Source: Sulfurospirillum diekertiae (GTDB lineage Bacteria > Campylobacterota > Campylobacteria > Campylobacterales > Sulfurospirillaceae). From it: 64,000 bases of DNA. Made by a program: the position numbers and the translations under genes. Position 1 is the first letter of the stretch. Every line of letters starts with the position of its first letter. Below the pieces are notes generated by a model, which was not told where the DNA came from, ran no database searches, and worked only from the letters and a program-made list of their open reading frames with translations. This document shows, in pieces, positions 16,804 to 26,962 of the stretch. The stretch is from NCBI RefSeq assembly GCF_002309535.1, contig NZ_CP023275.1:1922001-1986000 (forward strand). Direction: 5' to 3'.

Positions 16804-18347
16804 CAGAGCACAGGTAACACTTGATTACGTCCTGCCTCTTTCGCTTTATATAAAAAGCTATCAGCAGAACCTATCGTTTCTTCTTTAGATTTTTCTAAAG
16901 AGCGCTGTGCGACACCACAACTCACTGTAACATTAATGCGTTCATTTTTATACAAAAACTTAAATTGCTCTACAATGGCACGAATTTTATCGGCAAAATG
17001 AATGGCTTGAGCAAGATCAATGCTTGGAAGAATCACTAAAAATTCTTCACCACCATAACGACCTACAAAATCCACTTGACGCACATATTTTCGTAGAATT
17101 TTACCTAACGTAGAAAGGATGACATCACCTGCCTCATGACCATACGTATCATTGACCATTTTAAAGTGGTCAATATCAATAAAGCAGATGGTATAATCAA
17201 CTTTGTAACGCATAAAAGCATCTTCAACACGTCCAAGTTCATTGGCTAAAGCACGCTTTGTTGCCACATGGGTCAAGTAGTCTTCTTTAACTTCTTGTTT
17301 TGCAACCAAAAGCGCTGATTCTAATTTTGAGACACGGTTTTGAAGCTTGGTAATTGTTTCTTGATTACTTGTCATTTTTTCGCTCAGAGATTTCGTCTCA
17401 CTTTCCAAAGATGAGGCAATATTGAGAAGTTTTACATGAACGTTTTCAAAACTATCGTGTTCAAAATTAATACTTTGTAAATCTGCTTTAATAACTTTCA
17501 CTTGCTCATGACTCACATTACTATTTTGAATCAATTCCAAAATCTTTTTATTAATCTCATCAAGAATTTTATCCAGCGCTGAAACTTTCTTTTGCACTTC
17601 AGCTTTATCAAGCTCTATGCGCTTTGAAATAAGCCCTTTAAGCTCTTTTTGCAAGGCTGGAGTGCCAAGAGCATCAGGAGAATTACGTAATTCATTACCA
17701 ATTGATGCTAATTCATCATTCATTCCTGAAGCAATAGAAGGGGCTAAAGATGCAATAATAAGAGGAACTAGCGTACTATAAAGTTCACTACTCGTATCTT
17801 TACTCATGATTTTAATAAGATCTCGCACCATTGCCTCAAGATCATCTTTACTGACATGCCCAAAAGAATCCAACTTCTTCAGATAACTGTCATCGTAGTT
17901 AGAGATAAAATCAAACCATTTTTCTTTAACAAGCTCAATAGATTGAAGATTTTGGTGAAAATCAAGACGCTCGAGGGAAGCATTTGCCAAGCTGGTTGCT
18001 TTTGCATCATGCAAAAGGGTAATCGCTTGTAGCACTCTTTTAGTTAAAATAGCCAGAGTGTTGACCATTTTAAGGGCATCACCTTCATTGGCGCGGTTCA
18101 GTTTTGCGACCAAAAAGGCAAGAAGTTCATCAACATTACTGATGCTAAATCGTTTCATATCTGTTGCAATAGTGGGATCAAGCTTTTTAGTGTACTTATC
18201 TACTTTTTGACAATCTTCGACAATCACCCCTTTTTGTTTGGCAACTTTACAGAAAACTTTTGCATAATTATCGGGTGTTAAATTAAGATGCTCCGCTTTA
18301 ATGAGTTCTAAGGCATCTTTAATGATCTCATTAATTGTTGTTGCCAT
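16803..18347 (-). CDS. diguanylate cyclase (GGDEF domain)
   Basis: A 514-residue soluble protein. The C-terminal 165 residues form a GGDEF domain with substrate motif DIDHFKMVNDTYGHEAGD and active site GRYGGEEFLVILP; GGEEF is a catalytically competent variant. No RxxD inhibitory site is evident just before it. The N-terminal 330 residues are helical with a long coiled coil (about 240-340) and no recognised sensor domain or membrane segment. ATG at 18347 is preferred because AAGGACT precedes it. It overlaps lptE by 17 bp. Confidence 0.88.
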   Translation of the reverse strand: MATTINEIIKDALELIKAEHLNLTPDNYAKVFCKVAKQKGVIVEDCQKVDKYTKKLDPTIATDMKRFSISNVDELLAFLVAKLNRANEGDALKMVNTLAILTKRVLQAITLLHDAKATSLANASLERLDFHQNLQSIELVKEKWFDFISNYDDSYLKKLDSFGHVSKDDLEAMVRDLIKIMSKDTSSELYSTLVPLIIASLAPSIASGMNDELASIGNELRNSPDALGTPALQKELKGLISKRIELDKAEVQKKVSALDKILDEINKKILELIQNSNVSHEQVKVIKADLQSINFEHDSFENVHVKLLNIASSLESETKSLSEKMTSNQETITKLQNRVSKLESALLVAKQEVKEDYLTHVATKRALANELGRVEDAFMRYKVDYTICFIDIDHFKMVNDTYGHEAGDVILSTLGKILRKYVRQVDFVGRYGGEEFLVILPSIDLAQAIHFADKIRAIVEQFKFLYKNERINVTVSCGVAQRSLEKSKEETIGSADSFLYKAKEAGRNQVLPVL

Positions 18348-18846
18348 TACGAAGTCCTTTAATCGAAATCTTGGAAACAAACTCATCTAAAGCATCTCCT
18401 GATGCATAACGAATAGCATCAAAACGATTATTATCCGAAACAACACTGTTGGATTCAATCGAGAAGTCATACTCTCCTGTGGCCGTCAATTTTTGAACTT
18501 TTTTTGTTTCATCTTCATACTCCATTGCTAGGACAACGGTAGCTTTGTATGCAACAACATAGCCATATTTATCATACACGGTAGGAGAAAAACCAATTCC
18601 ATTGATCTTTACATGTAAAACACTGTCTGCTTGTTCTTTGGCAACCAACTTTGCACCAAAACGACTGACAATCGCTTCATTGACAGCATCTTTTATGAGA
18701 ACACTATTTCTTGGATCTTGTCTTGAGATCGAAACTTCCGCATATATTTTATTTCCTAAGGCATGCTTCGCATAATAGGATGCCGGCTTGTAACCACATC
18801 CACTTAAAAATGCTACCATCAAGAATCCAAGAAATAGTTGTTTCAT
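18331..18846 (-). CDS. lptE: LPS-assembly lipoprotein LptE
   Basis: A 171-residue lipoprotein with signal peptide and lipobox LSGC at residues 14-17. LptE plugs the LptD barrel in the outer membrane and helps deliver LPS. The body has the LptE-type pattern AEVSISRQDPRNSVLIKDAVNEAIVSRFG. It follows leuS by one base, an arrangement common in Campylobacterota. Contains one palindrome copy read LHVK. Confidence 0.82.
   Translation of the reverse strand: MKQLFLGFLMVAFLSGCGYKPASYYAKHALGNKIYAEVSISRQDPRNSVLIKDAVNEAIVSRFGAKLVAKEQADSVLHVKINGIGFSPTVYDKYGYVVAYKATVVLAMEYEDETKKVQKLTATGEYDFSIESNSVVSDNNRFDAIRYASGDALDEFVSKISIKGLRNGNNN
18608..18619. repeat. TTTACATGTAAA palindrome inside lptE
   Basis: Read in the LHVK frame (SVLHVKING). 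Confidence 0.9.
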
Positions 18847-18847
18847 C

Positions 18848-21295
18848 TTATTTTACCACCAAATTAATCAGTTTATTGGGAACATAAATCTCTTTAAGAA
18901 GTGTACTTCCCTCTAGCCATTTTGTAACGCTCTCCTTACCAAGACGTAAAGCCTCCTCTTTTGAGATGGAGGTTTCTACTTCAATTTCAGCGCGTTTTTT
19001 ACCATTAACCGTTACAGCGAGTATCATACTATCTTCTACAAAAACTTCTTCTTTGAGTGCAATGGGTGTTAGATTGGTACATCCAAAAAGACTCTCACTC
19101 ATTTCCCAGCAAAGATGGGGGACAATCGGCTCTAAAAGATTTAGGAGAATAAAATACCCCTCAGACCAAACAGCTTTATCTTCTTGCTCACTAAGGGCAT
19201 TGAGTGCTTCCATACAAGCCGCAATCAGTGTATTAAAGGTATAACTACCCTCATAAATTTCATTCGATTTTTTAAGAGCTTCATAGACTTTCTTACGTGC
19301 ATATTTAGATTCTTTAGGCAAAGAAGCATGATCAATACTCGGAATGGCTTTACATGTAAACGCATTTTCACTCTTCTGTGCAAAACGTTTTAAAAATCTA
19401 AAAGCACCTTCTACGGCACTGTCATTCCACTCAAGTTCTTTTTGAGGCGGTGCGGCAAAAAGAATAAAAAGGCGTGCGGTATCAGCACCATAGGTTTTAA
19501 TAATTGCATCAGGATCAACCGTATTGCCTTTAGACTTGCTCATTTTGGAACCGTCTTTCAGTACCATGCCTTGCGTGAGAAGATTGGCAAATGGCTCGTC
19601 GCAATTCACGTAACCCAAATCACGCAAGACTTTGGTAAAGAAACGCGAATAGAGTAAGTGCAAAATAGCATGCTCTATACCACCGACGTATTGATCGACA
19701 TTCATCCAATAATTCGCACTCGCTTTATCAAAAGGAACATCATTCCAAAGCGATGGATCCGTGGTATAGCGTAAGAAATACCAACTGGATTGAAAAAAGG
19801 TATCCATAGTATCCGTTTCACGAACCGCATCTGCTCCGCAACATGGACATTGTGTGTACTTCCAAGTGAGATGTTTATCTAAAGGATTTCCCTCTCCTTT
19901 GATCTCAACATCCTCAGGAAGTGCCACAGGAAGATTCTCAATTTTCTCAGGCACGAGTCCACATTTGGGGCAATGAATCATAGGAATAGGTGCACCCCAG
20001 TAACGTTGGCGGCTAATACCCCAATCACGAAGTTTGTAGTTAATGACTTTTGTGCCAATTTTTTGTGCCTCAAAATGGGCAATAATCTTCTTTTGTGCGC
20101 TTTTAGAATCAAGCCCTGTAAATTCACCTGAATTCACCAATGTACCGTACTCTGTTGTCGCAATATTGCCATCAAACGGCGCTGTTGTTTCAATGCTTTG
20201 AATAATGGCTAAATCATACTTTTTGGCAAATTCAAAATCGCGTTCATCATGTGCTGGAACAGCCATAACTGCGCCACCGCCGTACTCGATTAAAACAAAA
20301 TTTGCCACCCAGACCGGTACATTTTTCCCCGTTAAGGGATGAATCACATCCAGTTCAAGACTAACACCCTCTTTAGGTGCTTGTGCACGATCCCTTGCTC
20401 CCACACTTTGCATTTTTTTGATTTGTGCAATTTTGTCTTCACTTAAAAGCTTATGCTCTATCAGATGTTTGACAATAGGATGCTCAGGTGCTAGAGCTGA
20501 GTAACTGACTCCAAAAATCGTATCGGGACGCGTAGTGAAAACTTTGTAACTTTCAAATTGATTGTCCAATTTTACTTTAGAAGCATCACTCAGACTAAAG
20601 GAAAATTCTAAGCCTTCGCTTCTTCCAATCCAATTTTCTTGCATCGTGAGAACTTGATTTGGCCAACCAGCACGCAATTTTTCACAATCGTCAAGGAGTT
20701 CTTGCGCATACTGAGTGATTTTAAGATAGTAACCTGGGAGTAAACGTTGCTCGACAGGATTGTCACATCGCCAACAGCACCCCTCTTCGACTTGCTCATT
20801 GGCAAGAACGGTTTGGCAGGTATTGCACCAGTTCAATGTGGCACTTTTTTGATACACCAATCCTTTATTGAACATCTCAATAAAAATACGCTGTTCATGT
20901 TTGGTGTAAAGAACATCACTGGCGGCAAACTCTCTTTTTTTAGAAAAGGACAAGCCTAATGATGCAAGCTCTTTGCGCATATAATCAATATTTTCATACG
21001 TCCATTTTTTAGGATGAACACCATGTTTAATCGCCGCATTCTCAGCAGGCATACCAAAACTATCCCAACCGATGGGATGTAAGACATTAAAACCATTTTT
21101 GCGGTGATGTCTCGCTATGGCATCCCCTATGGTATAGTTACGCACATGTCCCATGTGAATACGTCCACTCGGATAGGGAAACATACTTAAAATATATTTT
21201 TTCTTTTTAGTCATATCAACAAGGGGTTCAAACGCATTGGTTTGATCCCACTTTTGTTGCCATTTTTTTTCAAGTTCTAAAGGATTGTAAAGCAT
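18848..21295 (-). CDS. leuS: leucyl-tRNA synthetase
   Basis: Class I synthetase of 815 residues. The HIGH-type motif is [13 protein letters not shown] near residue 45, the KMSKS motif [10 protein letters not shown] near 575. The CP1 editing domain is in between ([20 protein letters not shown]), and zinc-site cysteine pairs are visible (CNTCQ...CWRC). The C-terminus holds the anticodon-binding helices. One palindrome copy is found (AFTCK) in a variable linker. Confidence 0.97.
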   Translation of the reverse strand: MLYNPLELEKKWQQKWDQTNAFEPLVDMTKKKKYILSMFPYPSGRIHMGHVRNYTIGDAIARHHRKNGFNVLHPIGWDSFGMPAENAAIKHGVHPKKWTYENIDYMRKELASLGLSFSKKREFAASDVLYTKHEQRIFIEMFNKGLVYQKSATLNWCNTCQTVLANEQVEEGCCWRCDNPVEQRLLPGYYLKITQYAQELLDDCEKLRAGWPNQVLTMQENWIGRSEGLEFSFSLSDASKVKLDNQFESYKVFTTRPDTIFGVSYSALAPEHPIVKHLIEHKLLSEDKIAQIKKMQSVGARDRAQAPKEGVSLELDVIHPLTGKNVPVWVANFVLIEYGGGAVMAVPAHDERDFEFAKKYDLAIIQSIETTAPFDGNIATTEYGTLVNSGEFTGLDSKSAQKKIIAHFEAQKIGTKVINYKLRDWGISRQRYWGAPIPMIHCPKCGLVPEKIENLPVALPEDVEIKGEGNPLDKHLTWKYTQCPCCGADAVRETDTMDTFFQSSWYFLRYTTDPSLWNDVPFDKASANYWMNVDQYVGGIEHAILHLLYSRFFTKVLRDLGYVNCDEPFANLLTQGMVLKDGSKMSKSKGNTVDPDAIIKTYGADTARLFILFAAPPQKELEWNDSAVEGAFRFLKRFAQKSENAFTCKAIPSIDHASLPKESKYARKKVYEALKKSNEIYEGSYTFNTLIAACMEALNALSEQEDKAVWSEGYFILLNLLEPIVPHLCWEMSESLFGCTNLTPIALKEEVFVEDSMILAVTVNGKKRAEIEVETSISKEEALRLGKESVTKWLEGSTLLKEIYVPNKLINLVVK
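19349..19360. repeat. TTTACATGTAAA palindrome inside leuS
   Basis: Read in the FTCK frame (NAFTCKAIP). After this copy there is the longest stretch without the motif, about 6 kb to 25438. Confidence 0.9.
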
Positions 21296-21310
21296 CTTCT
21301 CTCCATCAAA

Positions 21311-22282
21311 TCAAACGGTACCTTTTTCGTACTGTGAGCGCATTTTTTCTTTTTCAATCTTATTTTTTTCTTTTAAAGCAAGTTTAGCCTTGTAACCTTC
21401 TACACTAAAGCCAAGAACCTTTAAAAAAGGTGCGGAAATAAAGATAGAGCTGTAACATCCTATGATAACACCTAGTAACATTGTAAAGCTAAATCCATGA
21501 ATAATCTCGCCACCGAAGACATACAGTGTCAAAACAACAAAGAATACCGTCAATACCGTCAAAATTGTTCTTGAAAGTGTTTTAGAAACAGAGGTATTAA
21601 TAACATGCATCAACTCCATATCTTTCGTGCTTTTGAGCTCTTCACGAATACGATCGTAAATAATAATGGTATCGTTAATCGAGTAACCAATCAGTGTCAA
21701 GATAGCCGCTAAAACATCTAAACTCATTTCAACATGAAAAAGAATCAGTGCACCACTGGTAATAGCCACATCATGCACCAATGTAATGATGGAAGCAACG
21801 GCAAAGCTCCATTCAAAGCGAACTGCTACATAAACCATAATACCTAACATACTCAAAACGGCTGCCATAATCCCTTTTTGTCGCAGTTCACTTCCTACGA
21901 CTGGTCCAACGATATCTACTTTTCGTACATCAAATTTACCTGAATCACTCAAAATAGATCGTACTTTATCACCAACATCTTCGCTGACACCCCCTGATGT
22001 TGAGGCAAAACGAATTTGAATTTCTTCAGGAGAGCCAAACTCTGAGATAAGAGCACCTGAGAACATTTTATCTTTAGAAAGATCTTCTCTAATTTTATCA
22101 ATAGGTGCTTTTTGTTCATATTTCAGTTGAACAATCGTACCTCCAGAAAAATCAATTCCGTACTCAAACCCTTTGGCAAAGAATAAAATAATGGAGAGCA
22201 GTGCCAATGAAAGTGTCGTTGCAATAAAAAAACGACTGACTTTCATAAAATCATATGTTTTATGTTGTGCAAAAAATTCCAT
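21311..22282 (-). CDS. secF: protein translocase subunit SecF
   Basis: A 323-residue, six-transmembrane RND-like subunit that with SecD uses the proton gradient to help pull proteins through SecYEG. Signatures are GIDFSGGTIVQLKY after the first helix and the D4-type TLIGYSINDTIIIYDRIREEL. The preferred ATG at 22282 (MEFFAQHKTYDF) overlaps the secD stop by one base. Confidence 0.95.
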   Translation of the reverse strand: MEFFAQHKTYDFMKVSRFFIATTLSLALLSIILFFAKGFEYGIDFSGGTIVQLKYEQKAPIDKIREDLSKDKMFSGALISEFGSPEEIQIRFASTSGGVSEDVGDKVRSILSDSGKFDVRKVDIVGPVVGSELRQKGIMAAVLSMLGIMVYVAVRFEWSFAVASIITLVHDVAITSGALILFHVEMSLDVLAAILTLIGYSINDTIIIYDRIREELKSTKDMELMHVINTSVSKTLSRTILTVLTVFFVVLTLYVFGGEIIHGFSFTMLLGVIIGCYSSIFISAPFLKVLGFSVEGYKAKLALKEKNKIEKEKMRSQYEKGTV

Positions 22283-23862
22283 TAGTGACTCCTCTTCATA
22301 CCAAACCACAAGGAAAGGTTTTTACTTTTTTCAATGCGTGGCATAAAGAATTGATAAATACCATGCGTTCCTAAAATGGCTGTTAGCATGGAGACACTAA
22401 TACCAATAGCTGTACTAATAGCAAATCCTTTAATAGGTCCTGTTCCATACACATACAAAAGAACTGAAGTAATAATAGAGGTAATATTACTATCCAAAAT
22501 AGCACTCATTGCATTTTCATACCCATGTTCAATCGCTTGAGCCATAGGCATACCTTGCCGCAACAGTTCCCGAATACGCTCATTAATAATGACGTTTGCA
22601 TCCACCGCCATACCAATGGTCAAGACGATACCTGCCATACCGGGTAATGTCAATGTCGCTCCAAAAAGAGCCATAATAGCAATCAATAAAAAGAGGTTGA
22701 CAATCAAGGCAATATTGGCAACAACTCCTGCTAAACGATAATAAACAAGCATAAAGGCAGAGACCAGAACAAAGCCTGAAATCAGTGCAATCAAACTTGC
22801 TTTAATACTATCAGCACCCAAAGAGGGTCCAATACTACGTTTTTCAAGAAGGGTCACAGGAGCGAGTAATGCCCCACTACGAAGTGCAATAGCAACATCA
22901 TGGGCTTCTTTAACGCTAAAACCACCACTAATTTGTCCACTACCACCACCAATACGCTCACGAATGACAGGATCTGAATAAACTTTATTATCCAAGACGA
23001 TCGCCAAACGATTACCAATATTGCTCGCCGTAAAATCACCAAAGATTTTTGCACCCTCTGAATTCAACGTAAAGTTAATCACAGGCTGATGCATTTCACT
23101 GAAAGAGACCTTAGCATCGGTTAGCATACTACCATCAAGAATAGGAATTTCTTTTAGAATATGACGAATGTTATCACCTCTGGCATCAGGCAAAATGACA
23201 TCACCATATTGTCCAGCTTCTGTTGGGCTCATCGTCGTAGTACGATCTTTACGTTTTTCATCTACCGCCATAAGCTGCAAATGTGCCGCTTTAGCAATCA
23301 ATTCACGTGCGCGCTGCTCATCATCCGCTGTTTTAATACCAGGAAGCTCTACCAAAATTTTATCGTTACCTTGTTTTGCAACATTGGGCTCAGATAAACC
23401 AAATTGATCTAAACGGTTACGAATCGTCTCTACCGCTTGAGAAAGAGCATATTCACGAATAACATCTTTTTCTTTGTCATTGAGAGAAAGGGTATAATGA
23501 AGAGCCTCTTTTGAAACTTGCAGACCACTAACGGTTTTAAGCATCTCATCAATTTTTTTCTCTTCATCCTTATCTAAAAGAGAAAAAGAGAGCATCTCTT
23601 CATCCAGACGAAAATCATCAATAATAATATCTCCACTTTGCGCAAAAAACTTGACACTTGAAGCGATAGATTTCATTTTTGACTTAATTGCTTCTTCTGT
23701 TTGAACACCCAAAAGCATATGAAGGCCACCTTGAAGATCAAGACCTAGAGCAACTTTAGCACCTTTTTCGCTTTGCAAAAAAGTAGGTATTGACATCACT
23801 ACTCCAAAGACAATCGCGATTAAAAAGATAACTAAACGATAGTTAAATTTTCCTCTAGTCAT
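22282..23862 (-). CDS. secD: protein translocase subunit SecD
   Basis: A 526-residue partner of SecF: first helix at about 6-26, LGLDLQGGLHMLLGV, a large periplasmic P1 region, then five transmembrane helices with GIVLTIGMAVDANVIINERIREEL-type D4/D5 motifs. The start MTRGKFNYRL at 23862 overlaps the end of yajC by 8 bp; an in-frame upstream extension is possible but would lie in yajC. Confidence 0.95.
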   Translation of the reverse strand: MTRGKFNYRLVIFLIAIVFGVVMSIPTFLQSEKGAKVALGLDLQGGLHMLLGVQTEEAIKSKMKSIASSVKFFAQSGDIIIDDFRLDEEMLSFSLLDKDEEKKIDEMLKTVSGLQVSKEALHYTLSLNDKEKDVIREYALSQAVETIRNRLDQFGLSEPNVAKQGNDKILVELPGIKTADDEQRARELIAKAAHLQLMAVDEKRKDRTTTMSPTEAGQYGDVILPDARGDNIRHILKEIPILDGSMLTDAKVSFSEMHQPVINFTLNSEGAKIFGDFTASNIGNRLAIVLDNKVYSDPVIRERIGGGSGQISGGFSVKEAHDVAIALRSGALLAPVTLLEKRSIGPSLGADSIKASLIALISGFVLVSAFMLVYYRLAGVVANIALIVNLFLLIAIMALFGATLTLPGMAGIVLTIGMAVDANVIINERIRELLRQGMPMAQAIEHGYENAMSAILDSNITSIITSVLLYVYGTGPIKGFAISTAIGISVSMLTAILGTHGIYQFFMPRIEKSKNLSLWFGMKRSH

Positions 23863-24130
23863 CGATTTTCTTTGCAATATATTCTCTTGAAACCTTGACA
23901 ATGACGCCTTCATCATTAAGCTTAACTTTGATAGAATCTTCTTCAGGTTTCACGACTTCACAGATTAAACCACCACTTGTAATCACTTTATCGCCTTTTT
24001 TAAGTGCATCAAGCATTTCTTTATGCTTTTTTACCTGTTTTTGTTGTGGTCTAATCACAAGAAAATAAAAAATTGCGAAAAGAACAACGAGGGGAAGTAA
24101 AGAAGAGAGTAAACTAGCAGAACCTTGCAT
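23855..24130 (-). CDS. yajC: preprotein translocase accessory subunit YajC
   Basis: A 91-residue single-helix protein of the SecDF-YajC complex. Hydrophobic helix at about 7-25, then FLVIRPQQKQVKKHKEMLDALKKGDKVITSGG, the typical YajC core, and an acidic tail. It heads the operon yajC-secD-secF. Only 11 bp separate its start from the divergent lnt start, so both promoters must lie inside the opposite coding region. Confidence 0.95.
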   Translation of the reverse strand: MQGSASLLSSLLPLVVLFAIFYFLVIRPQQKQVKKHKEMLDALKKGDKVITSGGLICEVVKPEEDSIKVKLNDEGVIVKVSREYIAKKIDD

Positions 24131-24141
24131 GGAAATCCTTT

Positions 24142-25377
24142 ATGAAAAAAAATTTAGATATTTATTTTACCCGCATTTACATAATAAAAGCCTTTGTTAT
24201 TGCTTTATGTCTTTGTGCTTTTATCTACCTCGCGTATTTTAAACTTACATTCCTCACACTTAACTCTTTACTCGCCCTAACAGGCTTTTACCTACTTTTA
24301 GGTGAAAATCGTATTGTCTGGTTTTGGAGTGGTTTTTTCACAGGGCTTTTATGGTTTTATTGGATTAGTTTTAGTTTTGTTTATTATGACTTGGTGTTTC
24401 TGATACCGTTTATTATTCTTGGGATTGCATTGGTGTATGGGTTTCTTTTTTGGCTTATTGGAAGGCTTGGAAGCTCTATTTACGTACAACTTCCACTCCT
24501 TTTTGGGATCAGTTTTGTAGATCCTTTTCGTTTTAATTGGCTCAAACTGCAACTGACCTTGATTGATACCTATTTTTCAACATCCCTGCTCTCCTTTGGA
24601 CTGTTTTTAAGTGCTATAACGCTGTTTAAAGTATTACCCAAATGGACGAAAAGCTTTGCAGTGATCCCCCTCATTGCGGCACTTTCATTTCATTCATCAC
24701 AAACGATGCCTGAAACACCCCTAGATGTCGCTATACCAACCATGAATATTCCTCAATCACAGCGTTGGGATGAGGCATATCAACAAAAAGCAATTGATCT
24801 TAATTTTGCCTTGATTGAAAAAGCGATTGCTGAACACAAAGAGCTCATTATTTTACCGGAAAGTGCTTTTCCACTCTATCTTAACCGAGCTCCTCGTTTA
24901 ATTGCCTCTCTCAAAAAATATTCAGAGCAGATTGCCATTGTGGCAGGTTCTTTAACCTATGAAGAAGATCAAGGATTTTTTAACTCATCGTATCTTTTTC
25001 AAAAAGGAGAGATGCAAATCGCTCATAAAATTATTCTTGTCCCTTTTGGTGAAGAGGTTCCTTTCCCTGCATTTATCGTTGAGATCATCAATAAACTCTT
25101 TTTTGATGGGGCAAAAGACTATCAAAAAGCAAAAGCACCGCAAGATTTTGTCATCAATGGCGTTACCTTTAGAAGTGCTATTTGTTATGAAGGAACCAAT
25201 GATAAGCTTTTTGTTGGCAATCCAAAACAGATGATTGTTGTGAGCAATAACGCGTGGTTTACACCATCTACAGAGCAAACCTTGCAATATCTCTTGCTAC
25301 GCTATTATGCAAAAAAATATCAAACGATTATTTACCATAGTGCCAATAGTGGAAAAAGCGGAATTATATACCCCTAA
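24142..25377 (+). CDS. lnt: apolipoprotein N-acyltransferase
   Basis: Adds the third acyl chain to the N-terminal Cys of lipoproteins in the inner membrane. The 411-residue protein has about six N-terminal membrane helices and a C-terminal nitrilase domain with LPESAF (catalytic Glu), the GEEVPFP loop and AICYEG (nucleophilic Cys). It is shorter than the E. coli protein (512) because membrane helices at the C-terminus are reduced, as I recall for Campylobacterota. It is divergent from yajC. Confidence 0.9.
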   Translation: MKKNLDIYFTRIYIIKAFVIALCLCAFIYLAYFKLTFLTLNSLLALTGFYLLLGENRIVWFWSGFFTGLLWFYWISFSFVYYDLVFLIPFIILGIALVYGFLFWLIGRLGSSIYVQLPLLFGISFVDPFRFNWLKLQLTLIDTYFSTSLLSFGLFLSAITLFKVLPKWTKSFAVIPLIAALSFHSSQTMPETPLDVAIPTMNIPQSQRWDEAYQQKAIDLNFALIEKAIAEHKELIILPESAFPLYLNRAPRLIASLKKYSEQIAIVAGSLTYEEDQGFFNSSYLFQKGEMQIAHKIILVPFGEEVPFPAFIVEIINKLFFDGAKDYQKAKAPQDFVINGVTFRSAICYEGTNDKLFVGNPKQMIVVSNNAWFTPSTEQTLQYLLLRYYAKKYQTIIYHSANSGKSGIIYP

Positions 25378-25396
25378 GAGTCTATTTCTCATGTAA

Positions 25397-25422
25397 AAGC
25401 TACGCGAAAACCACGATAGCTT
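25397..25422. terminator. hairpin between convergent lnt and metK
   Basis: AAGCTACGCG and CACGATAGCTT pair with one bulge and one wobble. On the minus strand it is followed by TTTTAC. It probably ends metK transcription and perhaps lnt transcription. Confidence 0.5.
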
Positions 25423-25437
25423 CTACAGAGAAATATC

Positions 25438-25449
25438 TTTACATGTAAA
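25438..25449. repeat. TTTACATGTAAA palindrome abutting the metK stop codon
   Basis: Intergenic copy; its last base is adjacent to the TAG stop of metK. Confidence 0.9.
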
Positions 25450-26664
25450 CTATTTTTTGAGTGCTTTAAAGAGTTCTAAACTATCCAGCTGTTCCCACGG
25501 ATAGTCACTCTGACCTACTTGCCCACGTGCCGCAACATCAGCATACAAGAAAGTATCACTGCTTGGTTTATCCAAACCAAATTTGTTGGTAATCCAGCGT
25601 GGTGTGAGACTAAATGTTTCAAGTACAAAAGAAGAGAGCTCATCATCACTGATGCTCGTATATGTTCCTGATGTATCAACAGCAATTGAGACAGGTTTTG
25701 CAACACCAATAGCGTAAGAGAGTTGAACGGAGCATTTTTTTGCAAGACCCGCTGCGACGATATGTTTAGCAATCCAACGTGCTGCATACAAACCACTACG
25801 ATCCACTTTGGTGTAATCTTTACTGGATTGTGCACCGCCACCAATCGGAGAGTATCCACCAAAACTATCGACAATCAATTTACGACCCGTAAGTCCAGAA
25901 TCGTGAAGTGAACTATGGTTCACATAACGACCCGTTGGGTTAATGTGGATAATCGTATTGTTGGGATCATAAAGTTCGGTTGGAAGTCCTGTATCGTCAA
26001 TTAAGCCTTTAATCAAAACACGTACTTCTTCAATCGGAAGACTCTCATTCGAAGGTGCTGAGACAACAATCGTATGAATTTTTTGCGGTTTGCACTCTTC
26101 AAAATTTTGTTTCGTACCATAATCAACCGTTACTTGTGTTTTAATATCCACACCCAATTTATGGTTGTGAGTGAGGGCATAATTATAAACTTTATCGCAC
26201 AACATTCTGGCATACGTAATCGCAGCTGGCATAAAATCAGCCGTTTCAGAAGAGGCAAAACCAAACATAATGCCTTGATCGCCTGCACCAATTTCACCGC
26301 TTTCTTGATCAACACCTTGGTTGATATCACTGCTTTGCTGGTTGAGAAGCACTTGAACTTTGACTTCATCGGGATGTAAACATTGCTCTTTCGTAAAGGC
26401 TGATTTTCCATCATAACCAATTTTAGCGAGTGCATCTTTAACGATTTTCTCATAATCCGCAAAGGAGAGAATACTTTTGGTATTGACTTCGCCACCAATG
26501 ATGACATGTTTACCTGCGACGAAAACCTCACTGGCGACGCGTGAGTTTTTATCGGCAATGATAAGTGCATCAACAATGCTATCGGCAATGATATCGGCAC
26601 ATTTGTCAGGGTGACCTGGACTGACTACTTCAGAAGTAAAAAGGTAGTGTTTTGTGTGTTCCAT
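25450..26664 (-). CDS. metK: S-adenosylmethionine synthetase
   Basis: Makes SAM from methionine and ATP. The 404-residue protein starts MEHTKHYLFTSEVVSPGHPDKCADIIAD, with GAGDQGIMFG ATP-binding and GGGAQSSKDYTKVDRSG (variant of the GGGAFSGKD phosphate motif; Ala-Gln-Ser instead of Ala-Phe-Ser). It is somewhat longer than the E. coli enzyme (384). The annotated start could be extended in frame by 13 codons, but homology supports ATG at 26664. A 300-bp leader with possible regulatory structure lies upstream. Confidence 0.95.
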   Translation of the reverse strand: MEHTKHYLFTSEVVSPGHPDKCADIIADSIVDALIIADKNSRVASEVFVAGKHVIIGGEVNTKSILSFADYEKIVKDALAKIGYDGKSAFTKEQCLHPDEVKVQVLLNQQSSDINQGVDQESGEIGAGDQGIMFGFASSETADFMPAAITYARMLCDKVYNYALTHNHKLGVDIKTQVTVDYGTKQNFEECKPQKIHTIVVSAPSNESLPIEEVRVLIKGLIDDTGLPTELYDPNNTIIHINPTGRYVNHSSLHDSGLTGRKLIVDSFGGYSPIGGGAQSSKDYTKVDRSGLYAARWIAKHIVAAGLAKKCSVQLSYAIGVAKPVSIAVDTSGTYTSISDDELSSFVLETFSLTPRWITNKFGLDKPSSDTFLYADVAARGQVGQSDYPWEQLDSLELFKALKK

Positions 26665-26905
26665 TTTTGTTTTCCATTTCTTTGTTTTCCCGTTTTCAAA
26701 CACGCTTAAAAAACGCTTGTTTTAATCCTTTCGAGAATAAAACGCTTATTTTTTTAAACTTTTATGCTTTCGAGCAAAGCATCTCATGCATAAAGTTTGA
26801 AAACTCGTTTTCCATCCTTTTGTTTTCCATTTAGGGTTTCTTGAAGAGACGAAACATCAAATAAAATTAAAAGTTTGAACCAAGGCTCCGGTGAGCCCAC
26901 CGCTT
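26665..26905 (-). promoter_or_regulatory. structured leader region of metK
   Basis: About 240 bp of AT-rich non-coding DNA precede metK. Near its 5' end two mutually exclusive hairpins share bases: GGCTC/GAGCC (26884-26888 with 26893-26897) and GGTG/CACC (26890-26893 with 26898-26901). Then come a GTTTC...GAAAC hairpin, a 22-codon ORF, and two imperfect copies of a CTCGAAAG...AAGCGTTTT segment. TTATAAAT just upstream (about 26907-26914) could be the -10. I do not recognise a known SAM riboswitch class. Regulation by methionine or SAM is inference. Confidence 0.4.
26762..26830 (-). CDS. possible 22-residue Met-rich leader peptide upstream of metK
   Basis: A short ORF with Met at positions 1, 6, 14 and 17 and Cys at 19, starting MENKRMENEF. 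Its first bases (ATGGAAAACAAAA) repeat those just before the metK start, as if the metK start region had been duplicated. The ribosome-binding site of the first ATG is weak, but AAAAGG lies next to the second. It may be a translated attenuation sensor or chance. Confidence 0.3.
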   Translation of the reverse strand: MENKRMENEFSNFMHEMLCSKA

Positions 26906-26962
26906 ATTTATAAGGAGTATATTACTCTCTTTAATCTAAAAATTTCTTTGATTGTAGGGTTA

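Noticed and set aside
26665..26703. In-frame N-terminal extension of metK by 13 codons
   Set aside because: The Lys/Asn-rich extension does not fit MetK homologues, which begin near HYLFTSE.
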